A stretch of DNA of 64,000 nucleotides. Origin: Bacteroidota bacterium (GTDB lineage Bacteria > Bacteroidota > Bacteroidia > Chitinophagales > Chitinophagaceae). The notes under the pieces were generated by a model. It worked only from the letters and a program-made list of their open reading frames with translations, was not told the DNA's origin and ran no database searches. The translations under genes and the position numbers were made by a program. The first letter of the stretch is position 1. Every line of letters begins with the position of its first letter. The stretch lies in the NCBI GenBank assembly GCA_023437225.1, contig JAEZGS010000011.1:186001-250000 (forward strand). The letters are read 5' to 3'. Positions 27,995 through 37,455 of the stretch are shown one piece after another.

Positions 27995-30900
27995 TTAAAA
28001 TCCCAGGTTTCTTTTTTCATATTTGGGAACAGCTGGGGGCGTGTACGGTTTGTTTTTGAGCAGCACCTTGATCTCTTCAATGGCGCGTTCAAGTTGCGGA
28101 TCATTGCCCTTTGCCAACGCTCCTAGATCTTCCTCTACAACAATATCCGGATCCACTCCATGTCCTTCTCTAAACCATGTTCCATCAGGGTGAAACATAC
28201 GGAATGTTGGGACGGTGATACCACCATTATCAATTAGTGCCGGAGCACCACTAATTCCTATCAGACCTCCCCATGTCCTCGTTCCGATAAGTGGTCCAAG
28301 GTTCTTCTTTCGAAAATAATCGGGGAAAGCATCGCCTCCTGATCCGCTCCATCCATTAATGAGCATGACTTTTGGACCAAAGTGAGCATAAGGTGGCCAT
28401 GACCAGCTGGCGCCATCGCGAATTGCCCAAAATGCAAGAGGTGTTCTATTCAGCAACTCAACAAAACGGTCGGGTATCTGACCGCCTCCATTGAATCTTT
28501 CGTCAATAACAAGTGCTTTCTTATCCCACTGTGCATTGAACTGTCGAACTAACTCATTTTGTCCATCAATTCCTGTGCTTCTTACATAGATATAGCCCAC
28601 CTGCCCATTGGTCGCTTCATCAACTTGCTTTCTGTTTTGTTCGATCCATGCGAGGTGTCGTAACCTGCTTTCATCAGCAAGTGTTCTAACAATGACATTC
28701 TTTGCACCGTCAAAACTTCTTTTTGAATTGTAAGTGATCTCAACCGTTTTGTTTGCAAGGCCCTGAAATGCAGCATAGGGCTCAGTTGCGGTAGTCACGG
28801 GGATTCCATTCACTGCAAGTATGTAATCTCCTTCTTTAATATCTGAACCGCTGATATCAAATGGTGAGCGCATCTCCGCATCCCAAGGTGCGGGACTGAT
28901 GATCCTGCCAATTTTGTAATGTTCGCCATCTGCCTGCCAATCGATACCAAGGTAGCCTACACCGGGTCTCGAATTTTCTTGTTCTTCAGCGCCTCCTCCT
29001 CTGTAAGTATGTGACGCATTCAATTCGCCTATCATTTCTCCGAGTACAACGTTGAGTTCTTCTCGCGTCATCGCTGCATCAAGCATTTTCAAATAGCGGT
29101 TCTTAACCAGTTCCCAGTTAATGCCGTGCATGTTTGGATCATAGAAATAATCCCTTTCCAAACGCCATGCATCCATAAATATTTGTTTCCACTCTTTGGC
29201 AGGATCAATCAGCGCCTGCATCTCATTGATGCGTAATGGCTTTTCAAATTTTTGATTCTCCTCAGGTTTGATGATGGCATAACTGTTTCCTCTGCGTACC
29301 AGGATCTTTTTACCATCAAAAGAAAGTTCATACCCATTGAGATCCTCAAGTATTGTCTTCTCTTCGCGTTTGTCTATATCAAAATATTTTAAAGATGACT
29401 TACCATCAGCCACACCAGTGTTAGGAAAGCTTTGTAGTATAATCTTGCCTTTTACTGCACTGATCTTTCCATAATTTCCCGCACGTAGCGGGAGCAGGAC
29501 CAGTCTTTTTTCAAACCCATCAAGATCGATATTCACCTTCACTGTTCCCTGTTGTCCTTCTATAACACCGGCATCCTTCAAAACCTTTTTAAGACTATCA
29601 GCTTTTTGTTTTTCTTCGTCACGTTTGATTCCGACCTCATCATTCTTCGGATAAATAATTGTAGGCGTCGTTTTCAATAAGCTTATTGCGCCGATCTGAG
29701 TAGTGTTTGCATAAATGAAGGTGTTGTCAATGTCGCTATAGTTCGGATTGAATGATTGATTCGTAGTTACGTAAAGATACTTTCCTTCCGGGTCGAATAC
29801 TGGAAGACGCACATCGTAGAATCCACTTGTGACCTGTGAAGTTTTCTTTGAATTATGATCGTAGATGAACAATGCATAGTGATCGTTATCGAGGTCCCTT
29901 GCATATGCAAGCCACCTGCTATCGGGCGACCAGTTTGCAGTAAATGATTCCAGTGAACCATGCATCAATCTCAAGCCCTGATCCACTGAAATAGTTTTGC
30001 CTGAAGCAATGTCATACACCTGGATCTTCATCGCCTTATCAATGAATGCTATCTTTTTGCTATCCGGCGACCAAAACAAATTGTATCTGAATCCGGCGCC
30101 ATAGTTTGTAAGTTTTTTTGGTGATGCTTCTTTACCATCTTCCATAAGGTACAATTCATATTCGCCTGAAGCATCGGACCAATATGCAAGGTTTCTTCCA
30201 TCAGGGGACCATGCGGGATATCTTTCTGCTGCTCCGGAAGTTCTTGTTAGTGTCTTTATAAATCCATGTTCCGCAGGGACTGAAAATAATTCACCACGCG
30301 CTTCAAATATCGCCCGGTTGCCGTCGGGACTTAAGCTGGTATGTTGAATAAATTTATCAACTGCCTGCACTGAAGGTTTTACCATTGCTCTATCAGTGAC
30401 AAGACTGACTTTCACTTCTTTTAACTTTTCTGCTGCGAGATCGAACAGGTATAATTTTCCACCTGCTTCAAGAACAATATCTGAAGGTCCTAATGAAGGG
30501 AAATGTGCATCGTATTCTTTGAATTCAGTAAGTTGCTTCAATGCCTTCGTTGTCAGATCATACTTCCACAAGTTCATTCTTGCTTCGTTTCCTCTGTCAG
30601 AAAGAAAATAGATTGCATTCTTATGCCACATTGGTAACTCATCGGAAGCATCTGATGTGACAATTTTTTCTGATTTATTATTTGCAAAATTGAATACGTG
30701 AATGTCGGCATTCCATCCGCCACGGTATCTTTTCCAGTTGCGAAATACCTGTGAAATGAATGTTACTGCAATGTTCTTCCCATCGGCAGAGTATGAACCG
30801 AATTCGGCATATTCCAGCGGAAGCTTTTGTGCCTGACCACCTGTAGTGGCAACCGTATAAAACTGATTGTAACGTTCGCGACCACTTTCCCGACCTGATG

Positions 30901-31270
30901 CAAACAGCACACGCTTACCATCAGGCGTCCAGTCAACAACACGATCGGTTGATCCATGAAAGGTTAGCCTATTGGGCACTCCACCATTTACACCAATGAC
31001 ATACACGTCCTGGTTACCATCATAGTTGCCGGTGAAAGCAATAGATCTTTCATCGGGCGAGAACTTCGGAAAACTTTCTACCCCAGGTGGTGAACTCAGT
31101 TTATATGCCGTTCCGCCCTCTTTGGGAACGACCCAGATATCGTTTGCATAAGTAAAAACAATTTGTGTTGCAGACACGTCAGGGAACCTGAACAATCCCG
31201 CGTCAATCTGGCTAAAGCTTTGTAAATTGATAAGAGACATCAATGTTGCTAGCAGGGAAATACGCTTCAT
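27995..31270 (-). CDS. Tricorn-like S41 protease with beta-propeller and PDZ domain
   Basis: This 1091-residue exported protein (signal MKRISLLATLMSLINLQSFS) has about 650 residues of PD40/WD40-like propeller blades, recognisable by repeated SPD-type turns (FPKFSPDERSIAFTGNYDGN, RYPAWSPDGRNLAYWSDASG, LFWSPDSKKIAFI). After a helical segment comes a PDZ domain (about 770-850, GYLGIDWQADGEHYKIGRII) and the S41 core: VGYIYVRSTG, KALVIDERFNGGGQIPD and the nucleophile region NGWSGSGGDAFPDYF (Ser975 or Ser977). It is a large periplasmic peptidase that trims oligopeptides selected by the propeller pore in tricorn relatives. It stands alone, with a divergent metallohydrolase upstream. Confidence 0.93.
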   Translation of the reverse strand: MKRISLLATLMSLINLQSFSQIDAGLFRFPDVSATQIVFTYANDIWVVPKEGGTAYKLSSPPGVESFPKFSPDERSIAFTGNYDGNQDVYVIGVNGGVPNRLTFHGSTDRVVDWTPDGKRVLFASGRESGRERYNQFYTVATTGGQAQKLPLEYAEFGSYSADGKNIAVTFISQVFRNWKRYRGGWNADIHVFNFANNKSEKIVTSDASDELPMWHKNAIYFLSDRGNEARMNLWKYDLTTKALKQLTEFKEYDAHFPSLGPSDIVLEAGGKLYLFDLAAEKLKEVKVSLVTDRAMVKPSVQAVDKFIQHTSLSPDGNRAIFEARGELFSVPAEHGFIKTLTRTSGAAERYPAWSPDGRNLAYWSDASGEYELYLMEDGKEASPKKLTNYGAGFRYNLFWSPDSKKIAFIDKAMKIQVYDIASGKTISVDQGLRLMHGSLESFTANWSPDSRWLAYARDLDNDHYALFIYDHNSKKTSQVTSGFYDVRLPVFDPEGKYLYVTTNQSFNPNYSDIDNTFIYANTTQIGAISLLKTTPTIIYPKNDEVGIKRDEEKQKADSLKKVLKDAGVIEGQQGTVKVNIDLDGFEKRLVLLPLRAGNYGKISAVKGKIILQSFPNTGVADGKSSLKYFDIDKREEKTILEDLNGYELSFDGKKILVRRGNSYAIIKPEENQKFEKPLRINEMQALIDPAKEWKQIFMDAWRLERDYFYDPNMHGINWELVKNRYLKMLDAAMTREELNVVLGEMIGELNASHTYRGGGAEEQENSRPGVGYLGIDWQADGEHYKIGRIISPAPWDAEMRSPFDISGSDIKEGDYILAVNGIPVTTATEPYAAFQGLANKTVEITYNSKRSFDGAKNVIVRTLADESRLRHLAWIEQNRKQVDEATNGQVGYIYVRSTGIDGQNELVRQFNAQWDKKALVIDERFNGGGQIPDRFVELLNRTPLAFWAIRDGASWSWPPYAHFGPKVMLINGWSGSGGDAFPDYFRKKNLGPLIGTRTWGGLIGISGAPALIDNGGITVPTFRMFHPDGTWFREGHGVDPDIVVEEDLGALAKGNDPQLERAIEEIKVLLKNKPYTPPAVPKYEKRNLGF

Positions 31271-31357
31271 AAGATTATAGTTAATGGAGTTTGTTCAAAT
31301 TAGTTAAGAATCCGCAATGTTGACAGCCTTTCATCACAATCAACAGGTTTCTCTGCG

Positions 31358-32485
31358 ATGAAGAAAAATTTGAATAGAAAGTGTATGTTGTCAGTGTTGT
31401 TGTTTGCACTGTTTCTTGCAGTGAATGGTCAACAATATAATTATTACTTTGGCAACCTGCATGCACATTCAAATTATTCAGATGGGTGCCAGGACCGCGA
31501 CTCCAGCGGAGTACGAACCCCCGCTCAGTGCTATGCTTTTGCAAAGCGCGCGAAAAATCTTAATTTCCTTGGTTTGTCAGAACACAATCATCGCGAAGCT
31601 GGATTGTCTGATTGGAATAACTGGCATAAGGGGCGGCTGGAAGCAGACTCAGCAAATGTGGATGGTGAGTTTGTAGCTTTATATGGAACTGAATTTGGGT
31701 TGAATGAGTTCGGTCATGTTTTGATATATGGTATAGATCAATTGATCGGCTGGGAAGACAGCAGCTATAACGTATTCTGTGATAAGAATGATTATAATTC
31801 GCTTTGGAAAATAATAGACAGCCTTAATGGTTTTGCAACTCTTGCTCATCCAAAACGCCGGCATTATTTAAAACTGGCGAAGAACAAAAGAGATAGCATA
31901 GCTGACAAAGTGATTTTTGGTACAGCCATCCGCAATGGTCCAAGCTCTTCCAAAGACAGCAGTTATATTGACCGGCCGAGAACCTCTTATCTATCATACT
32001 ACAAACGTTTGCTAGCGCTTGGTTACCGGGTTGGACCTACCATCGATCACGATAACCACAACACAACGTTTGGGAGAACTGCAGCATCCAGAACAGTAGT
32101 TCTTGCGTTGCAACTTTCCCGTGAAAGCATAGTAGATGCCTATCGTTGCATGCGTTTCTATGCGTGTGAAGACTGGAATGCGCAAGTGAGTTTTAGCATT
32201 CGCGGAAAGCCGATGGGAAGTGAATTACGCTGGTCATCTGCGCCCCTGATTCGCGTCACTGTCACAGATCCTGACCTTCGTGACAAATGCGAATACATCC
32301 GCATATTTTTTGGCCGATCCGGTTCAGGTGCAATGCCAAAAGTTCTTGCATCATCGAGAACAGTGAATTATATCGTGGCGCGTCATCAAGGTATACGCAA
32401 AAAAGAGAACTGGTATTATTTCGCCGAAGTGAAACAAAAAGACGGAGATGTGATCATAACCTCACCGATATGGGTAAGTCGATGA
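31358..32485 (+). CDS. Exported PHP-type (CehA/McbA-like) metallohydrolase
   Basis: The 375-residue protein has a signal peptide (MLSVLLFALFLAVNG after a basic start). Its PHP-domain metal motifs are NLHAHSNYSDGC, FLGLSEHNHREAG, the acidic ALYGTEFGL stretch, GFATLAHPKRRHY and VGPTIDHDNHNTTFG. The C-terminal 110 residues form a beta-rich domain (PLIRVTVTDPDLRD; GDVIITSPIWVS). PHP proteins are metal-dependent phosphoesterases or hydrolases; the substrate is unknown. It is transcribed divergently from the tricorn-like protease with 87 bases between the starts. The downstream caspase gene converges, with its stop 16 bases away. Confidence 0.87.
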   Translation: MKKNLNRKCMLSVLLFALFLAVNGQQYNYYFGNLHAHSNYSDGCQDRDSSGVRTPAQCYAFAKRAKNLNFLGLSEHNHREAGLSDWNNWHKGRLEADSANVDGEFVALYGTEFGLNEFGHVLIYGIDQLIGWEDSSYNVFCDKNDYNSLWKIIDSLNGFATLAHPKRRHYLKLAKNKRDSIADKVIFGTAIRNGPSSSKDSSYIDRPRTSYLSYYKRLLALGYRVGPTIDHDNHNTTFGRTAASRTVVLALQLSRESIVDAYRCMRFYACEDWNAQVSFSIRGKPMGSELRWSSAPLIRVTVTDPDLRDKCEYIRIFFGRSGSGAMPKVLASSRTVNYIVARHQGIRKKENWYYFAEVKQKDGDVIITSPIWVSR

Positions 32486-32500
32486 AGTTAAAACTCAGAT

Positions 32501-33499
32501 TTAGAACTGGTAAAATACTTCGCGTGTTGTTCCATCCAGGCGGATATAAGCTTCTTTATTAGTGTTTGTATTTCTAAGACAGTAAATGCCTTTATCCAAC
32601 TCAAAGGTCCATGGTCCTGTAGATGAATGAGATTGTTTGATCACATCCAGTTGTTGATTTTCAAGCACAATATTTCCCTGTTCCTGAAAGGTGATTTGCA
32701 ATGATATTTGCTGGGTGTTAGGTGGCTTGCCGATGATCACTGATTCATTTGCAAACCGGTCTTCATACCGCACTGATTGGAATTGGTTATGTGACTGCGC
32801 GATTTCTTCTACTTTGGTCTTAAGAAAGCCTTTTATTGAAGCAGTAGTTACCACGCCCTCCTGATTTGAGGCGGCTCCACGTAATCCTTCAAGTAGTGCA
32901 CGAGTGAAGTATCCACGTATCAGCGTTTTGTTTTCATTCCAATGTTCGGCCTCATAAGCTGCGTTATTAAATTCTGCTGCGTACGCAACAAAGCTGTTGC
33001 AGAAACCTTCCTCTGCAGATTGTTCAATTCCCAGCGTAGGATGTAGAGGTCTTGCACCAGGCCGACGGTTGCGGCAGCAATCCAGAAAGAAGAACGCTTC
33101 TTTGAAGAAGCCTGATTTGATTACAAGGTTTAAGTATTCGTATGAAGATAGCGCATAATTCAATCGTACTTTCGACCATTGAGGCAAACACAATGCGTTC
33201 TCTTTCCAATCAACGCCAAGACCATGGCCGGCAAAATAGAAATATAATCTCCGATAGCCACTTGTGGAACCCATTTCATAGATCGTTGCAAGTTTTTCAT
33301 CGATGTCATCCTGTAAAGGACGCATGGGGTTGGGTGTTGATTCGATGAGAAAGCAATTTGTCGGCGGCAGGTTTCCGCCATTCTCATCAATCAACCATTG
33401 CAAGAACTCTTTGGCGTCTTCAACAGGGCCTTCGAGTTTCTCCAGTGCCTTGTAATGGCTGATACCAATAACGATTGCATAGTCTTGTTCGTTCTGCAT
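32501..33499 (-). CDS. Caspase-family (C14) cysteine protease
   Basis: The 332-residue protein begins without a signal peptide (MQNEQDYAIVIGISHYKALE) and is probably cytoplasmic. It shows the caspase-fold pattern: a YAIVIGIS strand, the catalytic His92 in YFYFAGHG, and the nucleophile in FFLDCCRNRR, most likely Cys142 by alignment with metacaspase D-x-C. After the protease domain (to about residue 250) comes a beta-sandwich of about 75 residues (ISLQITFQEQGNIVLEN; WTFELDKGIYCLRNTN). It is translated 2 bases after the 395-residue protein upstream, so the two probably work together. Bacterial caspases are known as triggered proteases in some immune systems, but nothing here proves that role. 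Confidence 0.9.
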   Translation of the reverse strand: MQNEQDYAIVIGISHYKALEKLEGPVEDAKEFLQWLIDENGGNLPPTNCFLIESTPNPMRPLQDDIDEKLATIYEMGSTSGYRRLYFYFAGHGLGVDWKENALCLPQWSKVRLNYALSSYEYLNLVIKSGFFKEAFFFLDCCRNRRPGARPLHPTLGIEQSAEEGFCNSFVAYAAEFNNAAYEAEHWNENKTLIRGYFTRALLEGLRGAASNQEGVVTTASIKGFLKTKVEEIAQSHNQFQSVRYEDRFANESVIIGKPPNTQQISLQITFQEQGNIVLENQQLDVIKQSHSSTGPWTFELDKGIYCLRNTNTNKEAYIRLDGTTREVFYQF

Positions 33500-33501
33500 G
33501 T

Positions 33502-34689
33502 TTATAGTTTTGCAAGTGTATTGGTTATTACACCAAGTGCTGGCGGCTCATAAGAGGTCCACTCCATATCAGCATAGATCTTTTTTACTATCAACTCAAG
33601 AAAGCTGTTATCATCCACTATATCTACATTCTGTTCAGCGAATTCCCATGCCAGCTTCATTCCCGTCATGAACATGCATGGTGCCGATAGTTTATAATCG
33701 GGTAATGAATCGTTGAAATATCGCGCAGCCATTAGTTTCAATGCAAGAAGGTCGGGTGCCTGCTGGTCATCGAGAATGATGCGGTCATAATTGTTGAGCA
33801 GCTGTCGGAACAATTCATCTTTATCTCGTTTGTTACTCTTGAAATATACATATGCTGTGAGAAGTCCCATCATCGGATTGTCCCAATTCCCAAGTGCAAG
33901 CTTCTCAAGTATTTTTTCAGGAATAAAATAAATGCCGTTATGCATCTTCTGCATGCTGGCATCCATAATGTAATTGATCAGATTGTCATTTCTGAAACCG
34001 GCGGTAATGCGATCGGTTGAGATCTTCAATGTGGGGAACAAAGGTTCCTCGCGCATAGTAAGAAAGAGCTGTGACTGCCATCCGTTGAATGCATAGATCG
34101 GGATTTCTCGTTTTCCCTTTCCCGAATAATGCAGATAATATTGTCCATTCTTCAATGGCACATGGAAAGCAAGCCAGCCAGTGTGCGGATCTTCACGAAT
34201 GTTTGACCCGGTGAGAGTGAATATCTTTTTTCGTTGTGCATCCAACAGGCTGAAATGCCTGCCGAGACTCGATTTGTCTGGATTCAGCTGCTGCGCAAGC
34301 TCCTTATTGGGATAACGCAGAAACAAAAATATCGCGCTCCATAATCCTTTTTCCTGTGCATTGGCAGTGGCCTCCCTGCTCCATTTGATCGCTTCACATG
34401 AATAATAGTCGTGCGAAGACGAAAAATCATCCGCTACTATGGATGAATGCGATTTTGGCGGATCCATGTCGAGATGAACATCCTGGTCCAGCCGCACCAT
34501 TTCTTCCTTACTTTCCTCGTTCAACTCTAACCGAACCCTGTAAATACCTTTTGGTAAAATGATATTTATATTGCCATAACCCTTCTTCACCAGTTCATTG
34601 AAGCCGTTGAAAATAATGATGTGGCAAAAATCTCCGAGTATACCCTTTGCGTTGACGATGAGCCGGAAAATACTGTCAGTGGGGTGCAT
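33502..34689 (-). CDS. Protein of unknown function encoded with a caspase
   Basis: I recognise no family for this 395-residue protein and see no signal peptide. The first 75 residues look like a beta-sandwich (SIFRLIVNAKGILGDF, NINIILPKGIYRVRLELN), ending in an LDQDVHLDMDPP segment. The 'L-x-KGIY-x-x-R' pattern is shared with the C-terminal sandwich of the caspase encoded next. The middle (about 95-215) is mixed, and the last 180 residues are helical (GLLTAYVYFKSNKRDKDELF; ADMEWTSYEPPALGVITNTL). It starts 181 bases from the divergent caspase-subtilisin gene. A partner, substrate or sensor for the caspases is the simplest inference. Confidence 0.75.
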   Translation of the reverse strand: MHPTDSIFRLIVNAKGILGDFCHIIIFNGFNELVKKGYGNINIILPKGIYRVRLELNEESKEEMVRLDQDVHLDMDPPKSHSSIVADDFSSSHDYYSCEAIKWSREATANAQEKGLWSAIFLFLRYPNKELAQQLNPDKSSLGRHFSLLDAQRKKIFTLTGSNIREDPHTGWLAFHVPLKNGQYYLHYSGKGKREIPIYAFNGWQSQLFLTMREEPLFPTLKISTDRITAGFRNDNLINYIMDASMQKMHNGIYFIPEKILEKLALGNWDNPMMGLLTAYVYFKSNKRDKDELFRQLLNNYDRIILDDQQAPDLLALKLMAARYFNDSLPDYKLSAPCMFMTGMKLAWEFAEQNVDIVDDNSFLELIVKKIYADMEWTSYEPPALGVITNTLAKL

Positions 34690-34870
34690 AGTTGGTTGTT
34701 TTAAAACATCAACAGGGTAACCGGCTTCATCTAAATATAAATAATTGCTTGCAAAGTTTCATTATCAAATTATTCTGTTTAATTTATCCTGCACGGTTTC
34801 TTCACGTCATTCCGCACCCATTAGTTACGATTCGTTTACCCCAAATTATTTAAACTTATAAACCAAAACC

Positions 34871-37429
34871 ATGGCAAAAGGTTATTCGCTTCACATTGGT
34901 GTGAACGCAGTAGATCCCAATCATTACAATGGCTGGAGTGGTGAACTGGATGGATGTGAGAACGACGCACTCGTGTATGAAGCATTGTCTAAAGAAGCTG
35001 GGTTTACTACCATTACAACACTGCTGACAAAAGACGCAACTTATCAGTCAGTATTGAAAACCCTTACTGACTATTCCCGTTCAATGAATAAGGGAGACTT
35101 GTTTTTTCTTACCTATGCCGGACATGGAGGAACCATACCCGACATCAATAAAGATGAAGAAGATGGTTATGACGAAACATGGTGTCTTCACGACAGGCAG
35201 CTTGTTGATGATGAAATATTTCATGCATTGAAGGATTTCAAAGAAGGTGTGCGCATACTAATGTTTTCGGATAGCTGCCACTCGGGAACAGTTAGTCGCA
35301 ACCCGGTTAAATTGAATGATGAACTTACATTGGATATCAATGGTCAGGAAGAAACACACAAGCTGAAGAGCCGGCAGGCCCCGGTTCGGGAAGTATGCAT
35401 ACCTACCTATGAACGGAATGCTTCAATGTATAACCCCGTTTTAGAGCGGCCAAAGGTCTATCCTGATGAAGTGCCAGGTTTTATTATGTTGTTTGCGGCC
35501 TGCCAGGATAACCAGACAGCCAAGGAGTGGGGTTCTAACGGTTTGTTTACATCAACCTTCAAAAAAGTGTTTAAGGGTGCATTGAAGAATTATGACGAGC
35601 TGTTCAAAGAAATATTGAAACAAATACCAGACATACAAACACCAAATCTTTTTGTATACGGCAACCGCGAATTTGATTTTTCCAAGTCCCTTCCATTCAG
35701 TGTTGACGGTAAACCATTTCGAAAAGATATCGCCACGAAAGAAAAAACAAAACGGAAAAAGAAAGACCGCTCACTCATTGTCCACGAAACAACAGCGTCC
35801 AGGGATAGTGAGGTTGATGCCGATAAATCAAAGTCATTCCAGGAAATGGAGCTCAATGACGATGAACAAAAGGCGTGGGACGTGGCTTACAAAGAGTACT
35901 TTAACAGGGTGAAGGAAAACCGGTCCATACTCTTTGTGGAGCCAAACATTGAAAGCATCATGTATGACCCGGAAGAAATGCCGCCCATGCAGGAGCGAAG
36001 TGCAGGCAATGAATATATGAGTACCTGGCCGCAGCCTAAGCGCAGTGAACGTGAATTCATCTGGCATCTTGATGATGATTATTCGCAGCTACGAAAAGCG
36101 TATGAAAAGATTGTAGATACGCTCGGTGATGAAGCACAGGTTCGTATTGGTCATATCGATACCGGTTACATCGAACATATCAGCAATCCACCAAAGCTGA
36201 TGCGCGATCTTGGAGTGAGCTTTGTGAAAAATGAAAATGGAAATAATAAAGGGCAGGATAAGTTAAAGACAGGTGCGCCCGCCGAGCAGGATGGACACGG
36301 ACTTGCAACTATGGCTATCCTCGCCGGTAATAAAATAAGTAAGTCGGATTCATATGCGGACTATGAGGGTTATTTTGGTGCTATCCCGTTTGCTGAAATA
36401 GTGCCCATTCGCATATGCGAAACGGTTTATAATTTCTTCAATGCAAACGATGTTGCAGACGGCATCGACTATGCAGTTGACAATGGTTGCGATGTGATCA
36501 CCATGTCAATGGCTGGATATCCAACAAAACGTGTTGCGGAGGCTGTTAACCGCGCTTATGAGCACGGTGTTGTTATCGTAACGGCAGCAGGAAATAATTT
36601 CGTAAAGGGCGCAATGAAACTGGCTCCGAAATCTGTTCTTTATCCAGCGAGGTTCGACCGTGTCATCGCTGCAACGGGGGCTTGCTGCAACAATGAACCC
36701 TATGATCTTTCGGTTAATTCCTGGTACCGCAACCGCTCTGAAGGTGGCAGCTACATGCAGGGTAATTGGGGACCGCAACGCGTCATGAAAACGGCGGTTG
36801 CAGCTTATACGCCGAATTTGCCGTGGGCTACAGCAAGACCGGATATAAAATTTCTTCGTTCAGGTGGAGGCACGTCGTCTGCGACTCCGCAAGTGGCTGC
36901 TACAATTGCGATGTGGATCGCATATAACAGGAAAAAACTTCAGCAACATGGCATCGATAAAAGCTGGCAGAAGGTGGAAGCGGCTCGGAAAGCTGTGTTT
37001 CGGGCGGCGAGTAAAGCGTATCCCGACTACAAAAAATATTACGGCAACGGAATCATTCGTGCGTTCGATGCCCTTGAAAATTTTGATTTCGACACAGAAC
37101 TCGCAGGTTTGAAAAAATCAGAAGAAGCCAATGTTAAGTTTGGTGGCTTCTTTCAATTCACGAATCAATGGCTTCGGGGACGTGCAGAAAACGATCCTTC
37201 ATTAACGCCGTTCTTGAGTGATAAGTCGCTCGAAGAAATGGTTGAACTTGAAGTTGTGCAATTACTTTATAAGGATCCGGATCTTTATGCTTACTGTGAA
37301 GCGATCGAATATGAGAATGAAGATGGAGCGGATTTCTTACAAGATCCCATTGCAAGAAAAGCTTTCTTTGAGAAGATAAAACAATCGGAATATGCATCTG
37401 ATTTTCTGAAAGGAATTCTTCCTGGTTAG
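34871..37429 (+). CDS. Caspase-subtilisin fusion protease
   Basis: The 852-residue protein has two complete peptidase domains in one chain. The N-terminal 270 residues are a metacaspase-like C14 domain (KGYSLHIGVNAVDPNHYNGW) with His85 in LTYAGHGG and Cys136 in FSDSCHSGT. A Lys/Glu-rich linker (about 290-345, KEKTKRKKKDRS) and about 60 further residues lead to an S8 subtilisin domain. Its triad is Asp430 in GHIDTGY, His476 in DGHGLATMAI and Ser669 in GGGTSSATPQ, with AAGNN as oxyanion region. The C-terminal 150 residues are helical and acidic. There is no signal peptide, so it is likely cytoplasmic. One protease may activate the other by cleavage at the linker (inference). It is divergent from the second caspase and its partner; GH9 follows 26 bases later. 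Confidence 0.93.
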   Translation: MAKGYSLHIGVNAVDPNHYNGWSGELDGCENDALVYEALSKEAGFTTITTLLTKDATYQSVLKTLTDYSRSMNKGDLFFLTYAGHGGTIPDINKDEEDGYDETWCLHDRQLVDDEIFHALKDFKEGVRILMFSDSCHSGTVSRNPVKLNDELTLDINGQEETHKLKSRQAPVREVCIPTYERNASMYNPVLERPKVYPDEVPGFIMLFAACQDNQTAKEWGSNGLFTSTFKKVFKGALKNYDELFKEILKQIPDIQTPNLFVYGNREFDFSKSLPFSVDGKPFRKDIATKEKTKRKKKDRSLIVHETTASRDSEVDADKSKSFQEMELNDDEQKAWDVAYKEYFNRVKENRSILFVEPNIESIMYDPEEMPPMQERSAGNEYMSTWPQPKRSEREFIWHLDDDYSQLRKAYEKIVDTLGDEAQVRIGHIDTGYIEHISNPPKLMRDLGVSFVKNENGNNKGQDKLKTGAPAEQDGHGLATMAILAGNKISKSDSYADYEGYFGAIPFAEIVPIRICETVYNFFNANDVADGIDYAVDNGCDVITMSMAGYPTKRVAEAVNRAYEHGVVIVTAAGNNFVKGAMKLAPKSVLYPARFDRVIAATGACCNNEPYDLSVNSWYRNRSEGGSYMQGNWGPQRVMKTAVAAYTPNLPWATARPDIKFLRSGGGTSSATPQVAATIAMWIAYNRKKLQQHGIDKSWQKVEAARKAVFRAASKAYPDYKKYYGNGIIRAFDALENFDFDTELAGLKKSEEANVKFGGFFQFTNQWLRGRAENDPSLTPFLSDKSLEEMVELEVVQLLYKDPDLYAYCEAIEYENEDGADFLQDPIARKAFFEKIKQSEYASDFLKGILPG

Positions 37430-37455
37430 TTATCTTTAAACAAACTATCAATGTC

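Noticed and set aside
32501..34689. Gasdermin-caspase defence pair
   Set aside because: The caspase partner shows no gasdermin-like lipid-modified N-terminus or length that I can recognise, so I do not name it as a gasdermin.
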